Source: an uncultured Clostridia bacterium
Lineage (GTDB): Bacteria; Bacillota; Clostridia; Christensenellales; CAG-917
DNA: 40,519 nucleotides
Direction: 5' to 3'
Assembly (NCBI GenBank): GCA_944358385.1
Contig: CALVQW010000002.1
Span: 136,033 to 176,551 of the forward strand
Both the position numbers and the translations under genes were made by a program. Shown one piece after another: positions 17,425 through 23,897 of this stretch. Each line of letters starts with the position of its first letter. Within the stretch, counting starts at the first letter, position 1. The notes beneath the pieces were generated by a model. The model had not been told where the DNA came from and ran no database searches. It was given only the letters and a program-made list of their open reading frames with translations.

Positions 17425-18225
17425 ATGATTTCGGGCAAAAAGATAGTGCTCACGGGTGCAAACAGCGGTATAGGTCTTGAAGTGATGAAGTTGCTCGTCG
17501 AGGGGGACAACAAGATCCTCGCCGTCGATCTCAGGACGGACAGGTTGGCGGAGTTCGATCCCGCCAAGGTGTTCCCGATGGTGTGCGACGTCTCCTCCAA
17601 AGAGGGAGTGGACGACATCTTCGAGGAGGCGGAGAACAAGCTCGGCGGCATCGACATCTTCTATGCCAATGCGGGTTTCCCCTATTACGAGACCTTCGAT
17701 TACGTGGATTGGGAGCGCATCGCGCACATCTTCGAGACCAACGTGTTCTCTCCCGTTTATTCCTATCAGAAGTACCGCGAGTATCTCGCCGGCAGGGAGG
17801 GGCAGTTCGCCATGACCGTCTCCGCCATAGGCAAGATGGGGATGCCCGGCTACGCGCTGTACAGTTCTTCCAAGTTCGCGGTGCAGGGTTTCCAGCAGGC
17901 ACTCCGCCTCGAAATGCCCGACAACATCAGGATGACCTGCCTCTATCCCGTCGCCACGGACACCAATTTCTTCAAGGCGGCGGTGCAGGGACAGCCCGGC
18001 AAGGTCGTACGTCAGAAGCCCTTCCCCGTCCAGAAGCCCGCGCACGTCGCCAAGGCTATGGTCAAGGGGTTGGAGAGGAAGAAAAAGTATGTCAATCCCT
18101 GCAAACTCTTCTCCTTCGCGCTCGTGCTCTTTGCCGTGTTCCCGTTTGTGCGCAGCATCTATTGGGCACTTGAAAAGAAGAAGCTGGACAATTTCGCGGC
18201 GCAGAACGCGGGAGCGGAGAAATGA
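17425..18225 (+). CDS. SDR-family oxidoreductase with C-terminal membrane segment
   Basis: 266 residues, classical short-chain dehydrogenase. The Rossmann motif is TGANSGIG (residues 10-17), then DVSS, YANAGFP, and the catalytic Ser and YSSSK in VSAIGKMGMPGYALYSSSK. After the catalytic domain comes a hydrophobic stretch (CKLFSFALVLFAVFPFVRSIYWALE) that should tether the enzyme to the membrane, reminiscent of SDRs acting on lipids or 3-ketosphinganine-like substrates. NAD(P) preference and substrate cannot be read. GGGAGG lies correctly before the ATG. It may be read from the polA-coaE transcript (46-base gap) or its own promoter. Confidence 0.87.
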   Translation: MISGKKIVLTGANSGIGLEVMKLLVEGDNKILAVDLRTDRLAEFDPAKVFPMVCDVSSKEGVDDIFEEAENKLGGIDIFYANAGFPYYETFDYVDWERIAHIFETNVFSPVYSYQKYREYLAGREGQFAMTVSAIGKMGMPGYALYSSSKFAVQGFQQALRLEMPDNIRMTCLYPVATDTNFFKAAVQGQPGKVVRQKPFPVQKPAHVAKAMVKGLERKKKYVNPCKLFSFALVLFAVFPFVRSIYWALEKKKLDNFAAQNAGAEK

Positions 18226-18239
18226 TACATAGGCCAAAA

Positions 18240-18265
18240 CGGGCGGGGAGGATATCTTCCGCCCG
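18240..18265 (+). terminator. Probable terminator after the SDR gene
   Basis: CGGGCGG / CCGCCCG stem (18240-18246, 18259-18265) with a 12-base loop, followed by CTTTGCG; the U-tract is weak. Confidence 0.5.
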
Positions 18266-18315
18266 CTTTGCGCTAAAGCGTGAAAAAAATAAGTGAAAAG
18301 GAAAGGGGAAGTTCC

Positions 18316-18747
18316 ATGTTAAAGAAAATAGTTTTGGTGGCTGCCGCAGTGTGCCTTGTCGTGATGTTGGCGTTGGGGGCGTCGGCTTGCGTGTTCGACT
18401 CCGACAACAACGTCATCCTCGCCAAACACCACTTTACGGTGGAGAAATACGACCTGCCCGAGGGAGTGGCGTCCCTGAAAGTGACTTCCGACTACGAGAC
18501 GGACAGCAGGGGCAGCTATGTGACGGACGGGGAAATTGTGCGCTTCGAGATGTACCTCTTGCAAGGTTACGAGATCGGCACCCTCAAGCTGCACATCAGC
18601 GATGACAAGTACGGGGAGAGGACGTTGGAGTTCACCGCCTACGAAAGCCACATCCCCGGAACGCTCGTCTACCGCAAGTCATTCAACGTCTTCAACGACT
18701 TCACCGCCTACCTCGAAGGCACCCCCACCCCCGCCCCCGCCGCCTGA
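18316..18747 (+). CDS. Predicted lipoprotein of unknown function
   Basis: 143 residues. The signal peptide MLKKIVLVAAAVCLVVMLAL is followed by GASAC, so the cysteine would be lipidated (the -3 residue is Ala instead of the commoner Leu). The mature part (FTVEKYDLPEGVASLKVTSD, then a beta-rich stretch ending in TPTPAPAA) contains no domain I recognise; it may be a single beta-sandwich. The ATG at 18316 is chosen because AAGGGGAAG precedes it; an earlier in-frame GTG at 18280 would put polar residues before the signal peptide. The next region downstream is the CRISPR remnant, which shows no link to it. Confidence 0.72.
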   Translation: MLKKIVLVAAAVCLVVMLALGASACVFDSDNNVILAKHHFTVEKYDLPEGVASLKVTSDYETDSRGSYVTDGEIVRFEMYLLQGYEIGTLKLHISDDKYGERTLEFTAYESHIPGTLVYRKSFNVFNDFTAYLEGTPTPAPAA

Positions 18748-18792
18748 CGCTGTGCGGCGCGCGCGAACAGCCGACATTTCATCGTACCATGT

Positions 18793-18823
18793 ATATTTGC
18801 CGCAGCCTTGCCGCGGCAAATAT
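18793..18823. other. Hairpin downstream of the lipoprotein gene
   Basis: Perfect 11-bp arms ATATTTGCCGC / GCGGCAAATAT with a 9-base loop. No U-tract follows on the plus strand, so it may stabilise the 3' end or be a weak terminator. Confidence 0.5.
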
Positions 18824-18913
18824 TGCCTATTGCAAAAAGATTTCTCCATATTATAATTAAATCAAGGGTTACTTGAACGGTCGCACATACCGAAAACGAA
18901 CCTTGTTTCGGGG

Positions 18914-19005
18914 AAAAAAAAAGTCGCCCTGCGGCGACAGCCCGTTAAGGCAATGAGTGTAGCATTTATTTTAACTCACAGTGTGATTTCAAACGGCTAC
19001 AAAAC
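18914..19005 (-). ncRNA. Type II CRISPR tracrRNA-like gene
   Basis: Read on the minus strand from 19005: an anti-repeat complementary to the CRISPR repeat next to it (18978-19005 equals 28 bases of the repeat), then GAGTTAAAATAA, which matches the conserved AAGTTAAAATAA of Streptococcus pyogenes tracrRNA including the bulge position. Three hairpins follow: AATG/CATT, GCC/GGC around TTAACG, and GTCGCC-GCAG-GGCGAC (18923-18938) running into nine T residues. That is the full layout of a tracrRNA ending in an intrinsic terminator. The 5' end is not defined and no promoter is obvious. No cas9 is in the window. Confidence 0.82.
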
Positions 19006-19107
19006 GAGTCTCCCGCCCGAAATTCGTGACGCATTGTTTTAGAACAGTGTGATTAAAACGTCTATCTCTTCGTAGTGGATCATCGTGTGGTTTTAGAACA
19101 GTATGAG
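18970..19107 (+). CRISPR. Decayed type II CRISPR array: three repeat units, two 30-nt spacers
   Basis: The inferred repeat is 36 nt, starting GTTTTAGAACAGTGTGATTT and ending CAAACGGCTACAAAAC. Unit 1 (18970-19005) is changed at its 5' end and doubles as the tracrRNA anti-repeat. Spacer 1 is 19006-19035, exactly 30 nt. Unit 2 (19036-19059) lacks 12 internal bases but keeps GTTTTAGAACAGTGTGATT and AAAAC. Spacer 2 is 19060-19089, again exactly 30 nt. Unit 3 (19090-19107, GTTTTAGAACAGTATGAG) is truncated. Repeat and spacer lengths are those of type II systems. Confidence 0.78.
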
Positions 19108-19153
19108 GGGAGTGTAATGTCGCTGTTCGGGTTGTATCGCGGTAGGGAAGGGG

Positions 19154-19190
19154 AAAAGCGCGCCCGCAGGGTAACGGCGGGTGCGCTTTT
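19154..19190. terminator. Bidirectional terminator between CRISPR remnant and HAD gene
   Basis: AAAAGCGC-G-CCCGC pairs with GCGGG-T-GCGCTTTT. Both strands have a T-run at the 3' side, so it can end the HAD transcript (minus) and anything read through the array (plus). Confidence 0.82.
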
Positions 19191-19240
19191 TCATTTAGAG
19201 GGATGGTGAGGCGGTGTTTTCGTGAAAGAGTGGCTCGTTG

Positions 19241-20110
19241 TCAGGACAGGGTGGAGCGTTGGGTGCGGTTGAGGGCGGTGAGGGTGGAGGAGGCACTCAT
19301 TTTGGCGAGGACGGTGGCGACGAGGGATTCCAGCGCGGAGCCTTGGGTGTAGTCGGCGGGCATGAGGAAATCTATGCGCTCGTCGGTGAGCAATTTGCGT
19401 CCTTTTTCGGCGTCCGGGGAGGCGGGATCGTACACGCCGATGGCGGTGCCGCCGCCGTTTTTCACGACACGCATGGCGGGGATGTCCGTCTCGCTGTCCC
19501 CGATGTAGATCATGTTGGAGAAGGGGATGCGTCGATCCGCCTCAGCCATGAACTCGTTGACGGAGTCCTCGTCGCCGAGGTCGCAGCAGCCCTTGCTTAT
19601 CCTGAAAAGGTATTGTGTTTTGGTGGTGTAATTGACCACCTGACAGGGCCAATAGGGTTTGCCCGTCTCGTCGTAGAGGAAGGATGAGGCATAGATCCCG
19701 TCAAAATTTCTCGCTATGGGTGTGCCTTCGATGATCTCCTTCAACCCTGCGGAGATGATGTAGTGCTCGACCTTCACACCCGCGGCGCGGGCGATGTCGG
19801 CGATGCGTCCGAACCAGCTTTCCACCCCGGGGAAGAGATCTATCCGCGCGCCGAGTGCCTTGAAATCCTTTTTGGTGATGCCGATGTCATTTCCCGCTTT
19901 TTTCAGGATGAGCAGCATATAGGCGAGAATGTGATCCATGCCCTCGCGCTCGGCGAGTTCCCCCGCCTCCTGCCAGAAATCCCGGGCAGAGCAGCGCAGC
20001 TTCTCGATCAGCCCGAACTCCTGCATATCCTTTGGGGAGAGCGTCTTGTCGAAGTCGTAACATATCGCCACCACGGGGGAGCGTCCGTTGCATGCCGTAT
20101 TCTTATCCAT
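19241..20110 (-). CDS. HAD-superfamily phosphatase (phosphoserine-phosphatase-like)
   Basis: 289 residues. HAD motif I is YDFDKTLSPKDMQ (nucleophile and acid-base Asp), motif II lies in HYIISAGLKEIIEGT and motif IV in YIGDSETDIPAM, so it should be an active Mg-dependent phosphohydrolase. The alpha-helical cap inserted after motif I fits the SerB-like C1 subclass. The substrate is not evident. The frame is open back to 20290, but a TTGAAG-17-TATAAT promoter at 20142-20170 lies inside that extension. The ATG at 20108-20110, behind GGGGTGG, is therefore the start. It is monocistronic. Confidence 0.85.
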   Translation of the reverse strand: MDKNTACNGRSPVVAICYDFDKTLSPKDMQEFGLIEKLRCSARDFWQEAGELAEREGMDHILAYMLLILKKAGNDIGITKKDFKALGARIDLFPGVESWFGRIADIARAAGVKVEHYIISAGLKEIIEGTPIARNFDGIYASSFLYDETGKPYWPCQVVNYTTKTQYLFRISKGCCDLGDEDSVNEFMAEADRRIPFSNMIYIGDSETDIPAMRVVKNGGGTAIGVYDPASPDAEKGRKLLTDERIDFLMPADYTQGSALESLVATVLAKMSASSTLTALNRTQRSTLS

Positions 20111-20141
20111 GATCCACCCCGCCGCATCTTGCGGCGAACTC

Positions 20142-20170
20142 ATTATACACCCAAAATCCACCGCCTTCAA
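20142..20170 (-). promoter_or_regulatory. Promoter of the HAD phosphatase gene
   Basis: On the minus strand TTGAAG (20165-20170), 17 bases, TATAAT (20142-20147). A small CGCCGC/GCGGCG hairpin sits in the short leader. Confidence 0.82.
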
Positions 20171-20381
20171 GCCCGTACCTTGCGGGCGCGGCTTTAACAA
20201 ATGTGCCGTTATGATGCGACATATTGATCGTTTGCGGCGGCTATGATATGTTTTAACCATCGGTGAAGGAATGGATCCGCTGCAATTCAAGAGGTTGACC
20301 GACTTTTATTCCTTTGCGTCGTTATTGTCGGTGGAAATCTCTGTGTTTTTGCGTATGTCACCGACAGCCCATTTAAGAGCG

Positions 20382-20449
20382 GCTGCCGCCGAACAACTCG
20401 CGTCAGCCAAGGGTGAGACTCCCCGCTCTCGGACAAGAAAAGCACCTGC
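20382..20449. repeat. 68-bp direct repeat A, distal copy
   Basis: Identical over 68 bases to 20787-20854 (GCTGCCGCCGAACAACTCGC to AGCACCTGC). The proximal copy leads directly into the tmRNA terminator; this one is followed by unrelated sequence. The preceding 20291-20381 holds only a TGTCGGTG/CACCGACA inverted repeat (20326-20366) and no gene. Confidence 0.9.
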
Positions 20450-20532
20450 AACATCCCACAAAATGGCGGCGGGAGTCGCCAGTCCCGCAAAAGAAAAATG
20501 AGTGAGTGAGACAGCATATCAAAATATAATGT

Positions 20533-20660
20533 CCAAACGCAATGAGGGGATGCAGATTGTGTTCTTTTAAGTGCGAGAATGAGGGAGCGTACTTTTGCGT
20601 ACGTGACCGAAATTTGAGACACGCAAAAAGGGCGCAAGATGCGCCCCTCATTGCGTTTGG
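20533..20660 (-). repeat. Long hairpin element, copy 3 (reverse orientation, GTACG core)
   Basis: Perfect 17-bp outer arms CCAAACGCAATGAGGGG (20533-20549) and its complement (20644-20660). Read on the minus strand the interior contains GGTCACGTACGCAAAAGTAC followed by GCTCCCT, nearly the same as GGTCACGTACGCAATAGTAC in the element at 39.8 kb. The element lies between the two copies of repeat A. Confidence 0.72.
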
Positions 20661-20681
20661 TGGTGGAGGTGAGGGGAATTG
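20660..20681. repeat. 22-bp copy of the tmRNA 3' end
   Basis: GTGGTGGAGGTGAGGGGAATTG is identical to 20871-20892, which includes the 3' CCA end of the tmRNA gene. A displaced copy of an RNA-gene 3' end is what integration at ssrA leaves behind, but no integrase gene is visible. Confidence 0.85.
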
Positions 20682-20786
20682 TAAGGAGCGCAGCGACGGA
20701 ATAGCGAGGATGAGAGGTGAAATGAGAGGAGTGCGTGGGAATTTGATGTCGAGCCGTGGATCAACGAGAGAAGTGCGGAGAGAGGA

Positions 20787-20854
20787 GCTGCCGCCGAACA
20801 ACTCGCGTCAGCCAAGGGTGAGACTCCCCGCTCTCGGACAAGAAAAGCACCTGC
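20787..20854. repeat. 68-bp direct repeat A, tmRNA-proximal copy
   Basis: Exact match to 20382-20449. Its last nine bases (AGCACCTGC) form the left arm of the tmRNA terminator stem. The interval 20682-20786 between the repeats is purine-rich DNA without a supported gene. Confidence 0.9.
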
Positions 20855-20870
20855 CGTGCAGGTGCTTTTT
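20843..20870 (-). terminator. tmRNA terminator
   Basis: AGCACCTGC/GCAGGTGCT, 9-bp stem with a 3-base loop, flanked by A-run and T-run so that it works on either strand. It begins two bases beyond the tmRNA 3' end. Confidence 0.85.
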
Positions 20871-20871
20871 G

Positions 20872-21233
20872 TGGTGGAGGTGAGGGGAATTGAACCCCTG
20901 TCCAACCGGCCGTTAACGGTGCTTTCTACATGCTTAGCCGGCGTTTGGTGGTCTCTTGCTTCGGTACGGCGGCGAACCTTAGCGCGACAAGCCCGTGATG
21001 ACAGCGGTCTTACCGGGCGATGGGACCGCGTTGTCTGTTTTTATGATGCCGCTTGCTCGGGGAACAGAAAACCCGAGGGCGACACGCTGCCTAAATTAGG
21101 CGGCGAGGGCGAACTCCATGGTGGAGTTCTTTTGCGTATTTTTCGCGTTTATTTTTTATTTCCGTTATTACGCAGACGAGCCTGCGGCATGCTTACCCCG
21201 CCTCAAACCGACTGTCGAAGCCGGTACACCCCC
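20872..21233 (-). ncRNA. ssrA: Transfer-messenger RNA (tmRNA)
   Basis: Rescues ribosomes stalled on broken messages together with SmpB. The 5' end GGGGGTGTACCGGCTTCGAC pairs with the 3' end CACCTCC-ACCA, forming the alanine-type acceptor stem; the T-arm reads GGGGTTCAATTCCCC and CCA is genome-encoded. The total is 362 nt in one piece. The tag frame (21096-21146, minus) reads from a GCG resume codon as AKNTQKNSTMEFALAA then TAA; the ALAA end is the usual ClpXP degron. GCG instead of GCA/GGC as resume codon is my reading of the frame. Confidence 0.96.
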
Positions 21234-21265
21234 ACGCCGTAGGGTAACGCGACGCAGGTAAAGAG

Positions 21266-21293
21266 ATTATAGCATATTATTCCCGAAATGCAA
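21266..21293 (-). promoter_or_regulatory. tmRNA promoter
   Basis: On the minus strand TTGCAT (21288-21293), 16 bases, TATAAT (21266-21271). About 25 bases of leader would be removed by RNase P. Confidence 0.75.
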
Positions 21294-21417
21294 GGATTTG
21301 CGCACTTCGATAAAAAAATCCTGCGGACGCGTGATGAAGGGATGTTTTGACTGCGGCATGGACGCGGGCTTGGCGGGGAGAGAAGGGGAGCGCGAGGGGG
21401 CGGATAACGGTGCGGGC

Positions 21418-21445
21418 TTGACGGGGAAGAGGGAGCGGGTATAAT
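21418..21445 (+). promoter_or_regulatory. Promoter of the acetyltransferase gene
   Basis: TTGACG (21418-21423), 16 bases, TATAAT (21440-21445). The ATG at 21444 lies within the -10 box, which moves the start codon to 21477. A GCGGGG/CCCGC hairpin lies in the short leader. Confidence 0.72.
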
Positions 21446-21476
21446 GGAAGTGCGGGGTCTCCCGCGCGAGGTGACT

Positions 21477-22094
21477 ATGGAAAAAGAAAGACCGGAAGTG
21501 CCCACCTATTGTTATTTTCAGGGGTGTTACAATCCCGCCTACGAGAGGGAGATCGAGAGAGGAAAGGACTTGTGTTTCAGGTTCAACGCGCTGCACCCCT
21601 GCGACAAGGAGGGACAGACCGCGATCCTTCGTGAACTCCTCGGCAGGATGGGGGAGGGTGCGATCTTCACGCCGCCTTTTTGGTGCGACTACGGCTACAA
21701 CATCGAGGTGGGGGAGAGCTTTTACGCCAACCACAACCTCGTCATCACGGACGGCGCGAATGTGACCTTCGGCGACAACGTGTTCATCGCGCCCAACTGC
21801 TGTTTCACCACGGCGGAGCATCCCACCGATCCCGACCTCAGACGCGACGGTGTGGAGATGGCAAAGCCCATAACGGTGGGCAACAATGTCTGGATCGGAG
21901 CGGGGAGCATAGTGCTTGCGGGCGTGACCATAGGCGACGACACGGTCATCGGCGCGGGGAGCGTGGTGACAAGAGACATCCCTCCGAGGGTGGTGGCGTG
22001 CGGCGTCCCCTGCCGCGTGATGAGAGCGATCACCCCCGCCGACAGAGACCGCTATCCTTTCCATGAGAGCATAGCCGCAAAATACGGAAAGTGA
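21477..22094 (+). CDS. Maltose/galactoside-type O-acetyltransferase (left-handed beta-helix)
   Basis: 205 residues. A helical N-terminal part (LCFRFNALHPCDKEGQ) precedes hexapeptide repeats (IEVGESFYANHNLVITDGAN, VTFGDNVFIAPNC, ITVGNNVWIGAGSIVLAGVT, IGDDTVIGAGSVVTRDIP) and ends CGVPCRVMRAI, the pattern of LacA/Maa/NodL enzymes. The catalytic histidine is in TTAEHPTDP. It should transfer acetyl from acetyl-CoA to a sugar hydroxyl as a cytosolic trimer; the acceptor is unknown. The start at 21477 follows GCGAGGTG, and a promoter overlaps the earlier ATG. It is monocistronic. Confidence 0.9.
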   Translation: MEKERPEVPTYCYFQGCYNPAYEREIERGKDLCFRFNALHPCDKEGQTAILRELLGRMGEGAIFTPPFWCDYGYNIEVGESFYANHNLVITDGANVTFGDNVFIAPNCCFTTAEHPTDPDLRRDGVEMAKPITVGNNVWIGAGSIVLAGVTIGDDTVIGAGSVVTRDIPPRVVACGVPCRVMRAITPADRDRYPFHESIAAKYGK

Positions 22095-22231
22095 CGAAAA
22101 CAGCGTTTTATCCGCGCATTTCTGCGCATTGAAACGGCTTTAATGTAAATTTATGGCAATATCGTCTCTCGGCGCGCATGCGCCCCGCACCTGTGTGATG
22201 CGGGGCGGGAGACGGCACAAAATGGACAACG

Positions 22232-22257
22232 AAAAGCCCGCGAGATCGCGGGCTTTT
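22232..22257. terminator. Bidirectional terminator
   Basis: AAAAGCCCGCG / CGCGGGCTTTT, 11-bp perfect stem with a 4-base loop, between the convergent genes ending at 22094 and 22344. Another hairpin, CGCCCCGCA/TGCGGGGCG, lies at about 22180-22207. Confidence 0.88.
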
Positions 22258-22343
22258 GTCATGCTGACACAAGTTAGCATTATTCCGATCCGACATGTCG
22301 GGGCATTATTTCGCGCCGGTGTGTGTTCGCCTCGGAGAGTGCG

Positions 22344-23753
22344 TCACAGCATCTTTTCGATGTCGGCGAGGGTGAAGGTGCGGGAGATGATGTAGCTTGT
22401 GGTACCCACCTTGTCGAAGGAGCCGTAGCCCACCACGTTGTAGGTGCCACCCACGCACACCACGCCGCTGTAACCGTTGTCGATGACGGCGTTGTAGGGC
22501 TTGGCGAAGTAGTCCGTCTTGCCAAGCTCGATGAGGTAATCACCTTTGCTGTCGTTGGAGGGATCGTCGTCGGCGTAGGTCATGAGGTCGGCGAAGGTGC
22601 CCACCCAGGCGTACCAGCCGCCGCTGATACGGTTGTAGATGCTCACCGCACTGCGCTTGACGGGGATCATCTGTCTGAAAGAGATGAGCAGTTTCCCGGT
22701 GGTCTCGTCATACTCCGCCTTGTGGCGGTCGCCGCTGAGTTCGTAGGGGAGTTCTTTCAGCCCTTCCCAGGTCTCGCCCTCGTCGTAGGAGAAGGCGATG
22801 AGAGAGCGGGACACCCTCTTTTCCGCGCGGGAGAGGAGGATGAGCGTGTCATCGTCCGGGTTGCGGACGATCTCCACCTCGCACATGCCGTACTTTTGTG
22901 TCTCTTCGGAGTAGTCGGGCATGAGCAGTTCGGGCGCGGACCAATCGGCGTTCCCGTCCTCATCGAAGGTGAGATAGGTCTTGTAGACGTTGAACTCGTG
23001 GTCGTGGAAAAGCCCCATCCACTTGTCGATGTACTGTCCGCCCTCCTTGATCTGCGTGAGAGAGGACATGGCGACGATGGCGTCCGCGGGGGAGTGGAAT
23101 TTCTCGAACTCGCTCCACGTCTCGCCGCAGTCGTCGGAGAAGGAAAAGTTGAAGCCGTCCGCCTTATACTTCGTCGCCACCCAATAGGGGCAGCCGGAGA
23201 TCATCACCAGCTTTTCGCTGCCGTCCATGAAGTGCAGGTTGTAGAGGGTGGGCGTCTCCTGCGAGTCGGCGTAACTCGCGGGCAATCCCGTCACTCTGTC
23301 CGACCAGGTGAGTCCCATATCATAGCTCACGCGCATTGCGATCTGTCCCTTGCCATGACCGAGGGGGTACATGACGATGATCTTGCCCTGTTCGGAGCCG
23401 TCGTCCACCCATACGGAATCGGGATGCGCGATGTAGCTCCCGGATTTTTCCACCGTGACGGCGGAATCGAGGGAGAGGCTCACCACGGGGAGATCAATGA
23501 AATCCGCGGGTTCGTTCAAAGTGGAAAAATGCGTGGGGACGAGGATGACCGCAAGCACCGCGCCGAGGGCGAGTATAGCTGTGAGAGAGATGAGTATCTT
23601 CTTGCGGTTGCGTCTGAGACGCACGGAGAACTTCTCCTTCGGTCTCTTATGCTTTTTGCCTTTCGGAGTTTTCTCGGACTGCGCAGCCGAAGCTTCGGCG
23701 GCGGTGTTTTCCGCTATATTTTCCGCATCGGGGGTGAGAGGTGCGTCGGACAT
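22344..23753 (-). CDS. Membrane-anchored sialidase-fold (BNR/Asp-box) protein
   Basis: 469 residues. A long cytosolic, Lys/Arg-rich N-terminus (KGKKHKRPKEKFSVRLRRNRK) precedes one membrane helix (residues about 58-75, ILISLTAILALGAVLAVILV); the rest is outside. Asp-boxes of the S-x-D-x-G-x-T-W type occur three times: VSYDMGLTWSD, FSDDCGETWSE and FSYDEGETWEG. These mark a six-bladed sialidase-like propeller. I do not see a convincing arginine triad, so enzymatic activity is open; binding or a different glycosidase role is possible. The ATG at 23753 has AAGGAGGG seven bases before it. It is monocistronic and divergent from the MBL gene. Confidence 0.8.
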   Translation of the reverse strand: MSDAPLTPDAENIAENTAAEASAAQSEKTPKGKKHKRPKEKFSVRLRRNRKKILISLTAILALGAVLAVILVPTHFSTLNEPADFIDLPVVSLSLDSAVTVEKSGSYIAHPDSVWVDDGSEQGKIIVMYPLGHGKGQIAMRVSYDMGLTWSDRVTGLPASYADSQETPTLYNLHFMDGSEKLVMISGCPYWVATKYKADGFNFSFSDDCGETWSEFEKFHSPADAIVAMSSLTQIKEGGQYIDKWMGLFHDHEFNVYKTYLTFDEDGNADWSAPELLMPDYSEETQKYGMCEVEIVRNPDDDTLILLSRAEKRVSRSLIAFSYDEGETWEGLKELPYELSGDRHKAEYDETTGKLLISFRQMIPVKRSAVSIYNRISGGWYAWVGTFADLMTYADDDPSNDSKGDYLIELGKTDYFAKPYNAVIDNGYSGVVCVGGTYNVVGYGSFDKVGTTSYIISRTFTLADIEKML

Positions 23754-23774
23754 AAATTACCCTCCTTTTTTATG

Positions 23775-23804
23775 ATTTTATCCTATCGCACGCGGGCGTG
23801 TCAA
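23775..23804 (-). promoter_or_regulatory. Promoter of the sialidase-fold gene
   Basis: On the minus strand TTGACA (23799-23804), 18 bases, TAAAAT (23775-23780). Confidence 0.78.
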
Positions 23805-23815
23805 GCGCGCGCGTC

Positions 23816-23844
23816 TTGACTAAGGACGCGTGGAAGATTATAAT
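23816..23844 (+). promoter_or_regulatory. Promoter of the MBL-esterase operon
   Basis: TTGACT (23816-23821), 17 bases, TATAAT (23839-23844). Its -35 box lies only 11 bases from the -35 of the divergent promoter, back to back. Confidence 0.85.
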
Positions 23845-23897
23845 CATAAAGGACATTTTGTCCGAAGGATGCGCGCCGAGAAGGCGCGGGAGGGGAT

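Noticed and set aside
18970..19107. Simple dispersed repeat unrelated to CRISPR
   Set aside because: Two exact 30-base spacings, a repeat beginning GTTTTAGA and ending CAAAAC, and an adjacent complementary tracrRNA with terminator together fit type II far better.
20403..20801. 132-codon open frame on the minus strand between the repeats
   Set aside because: It spans repeat A, the hairpin element and the tmRNA-end copy; Ser/Pro/Arg-rich with no plausible fold.
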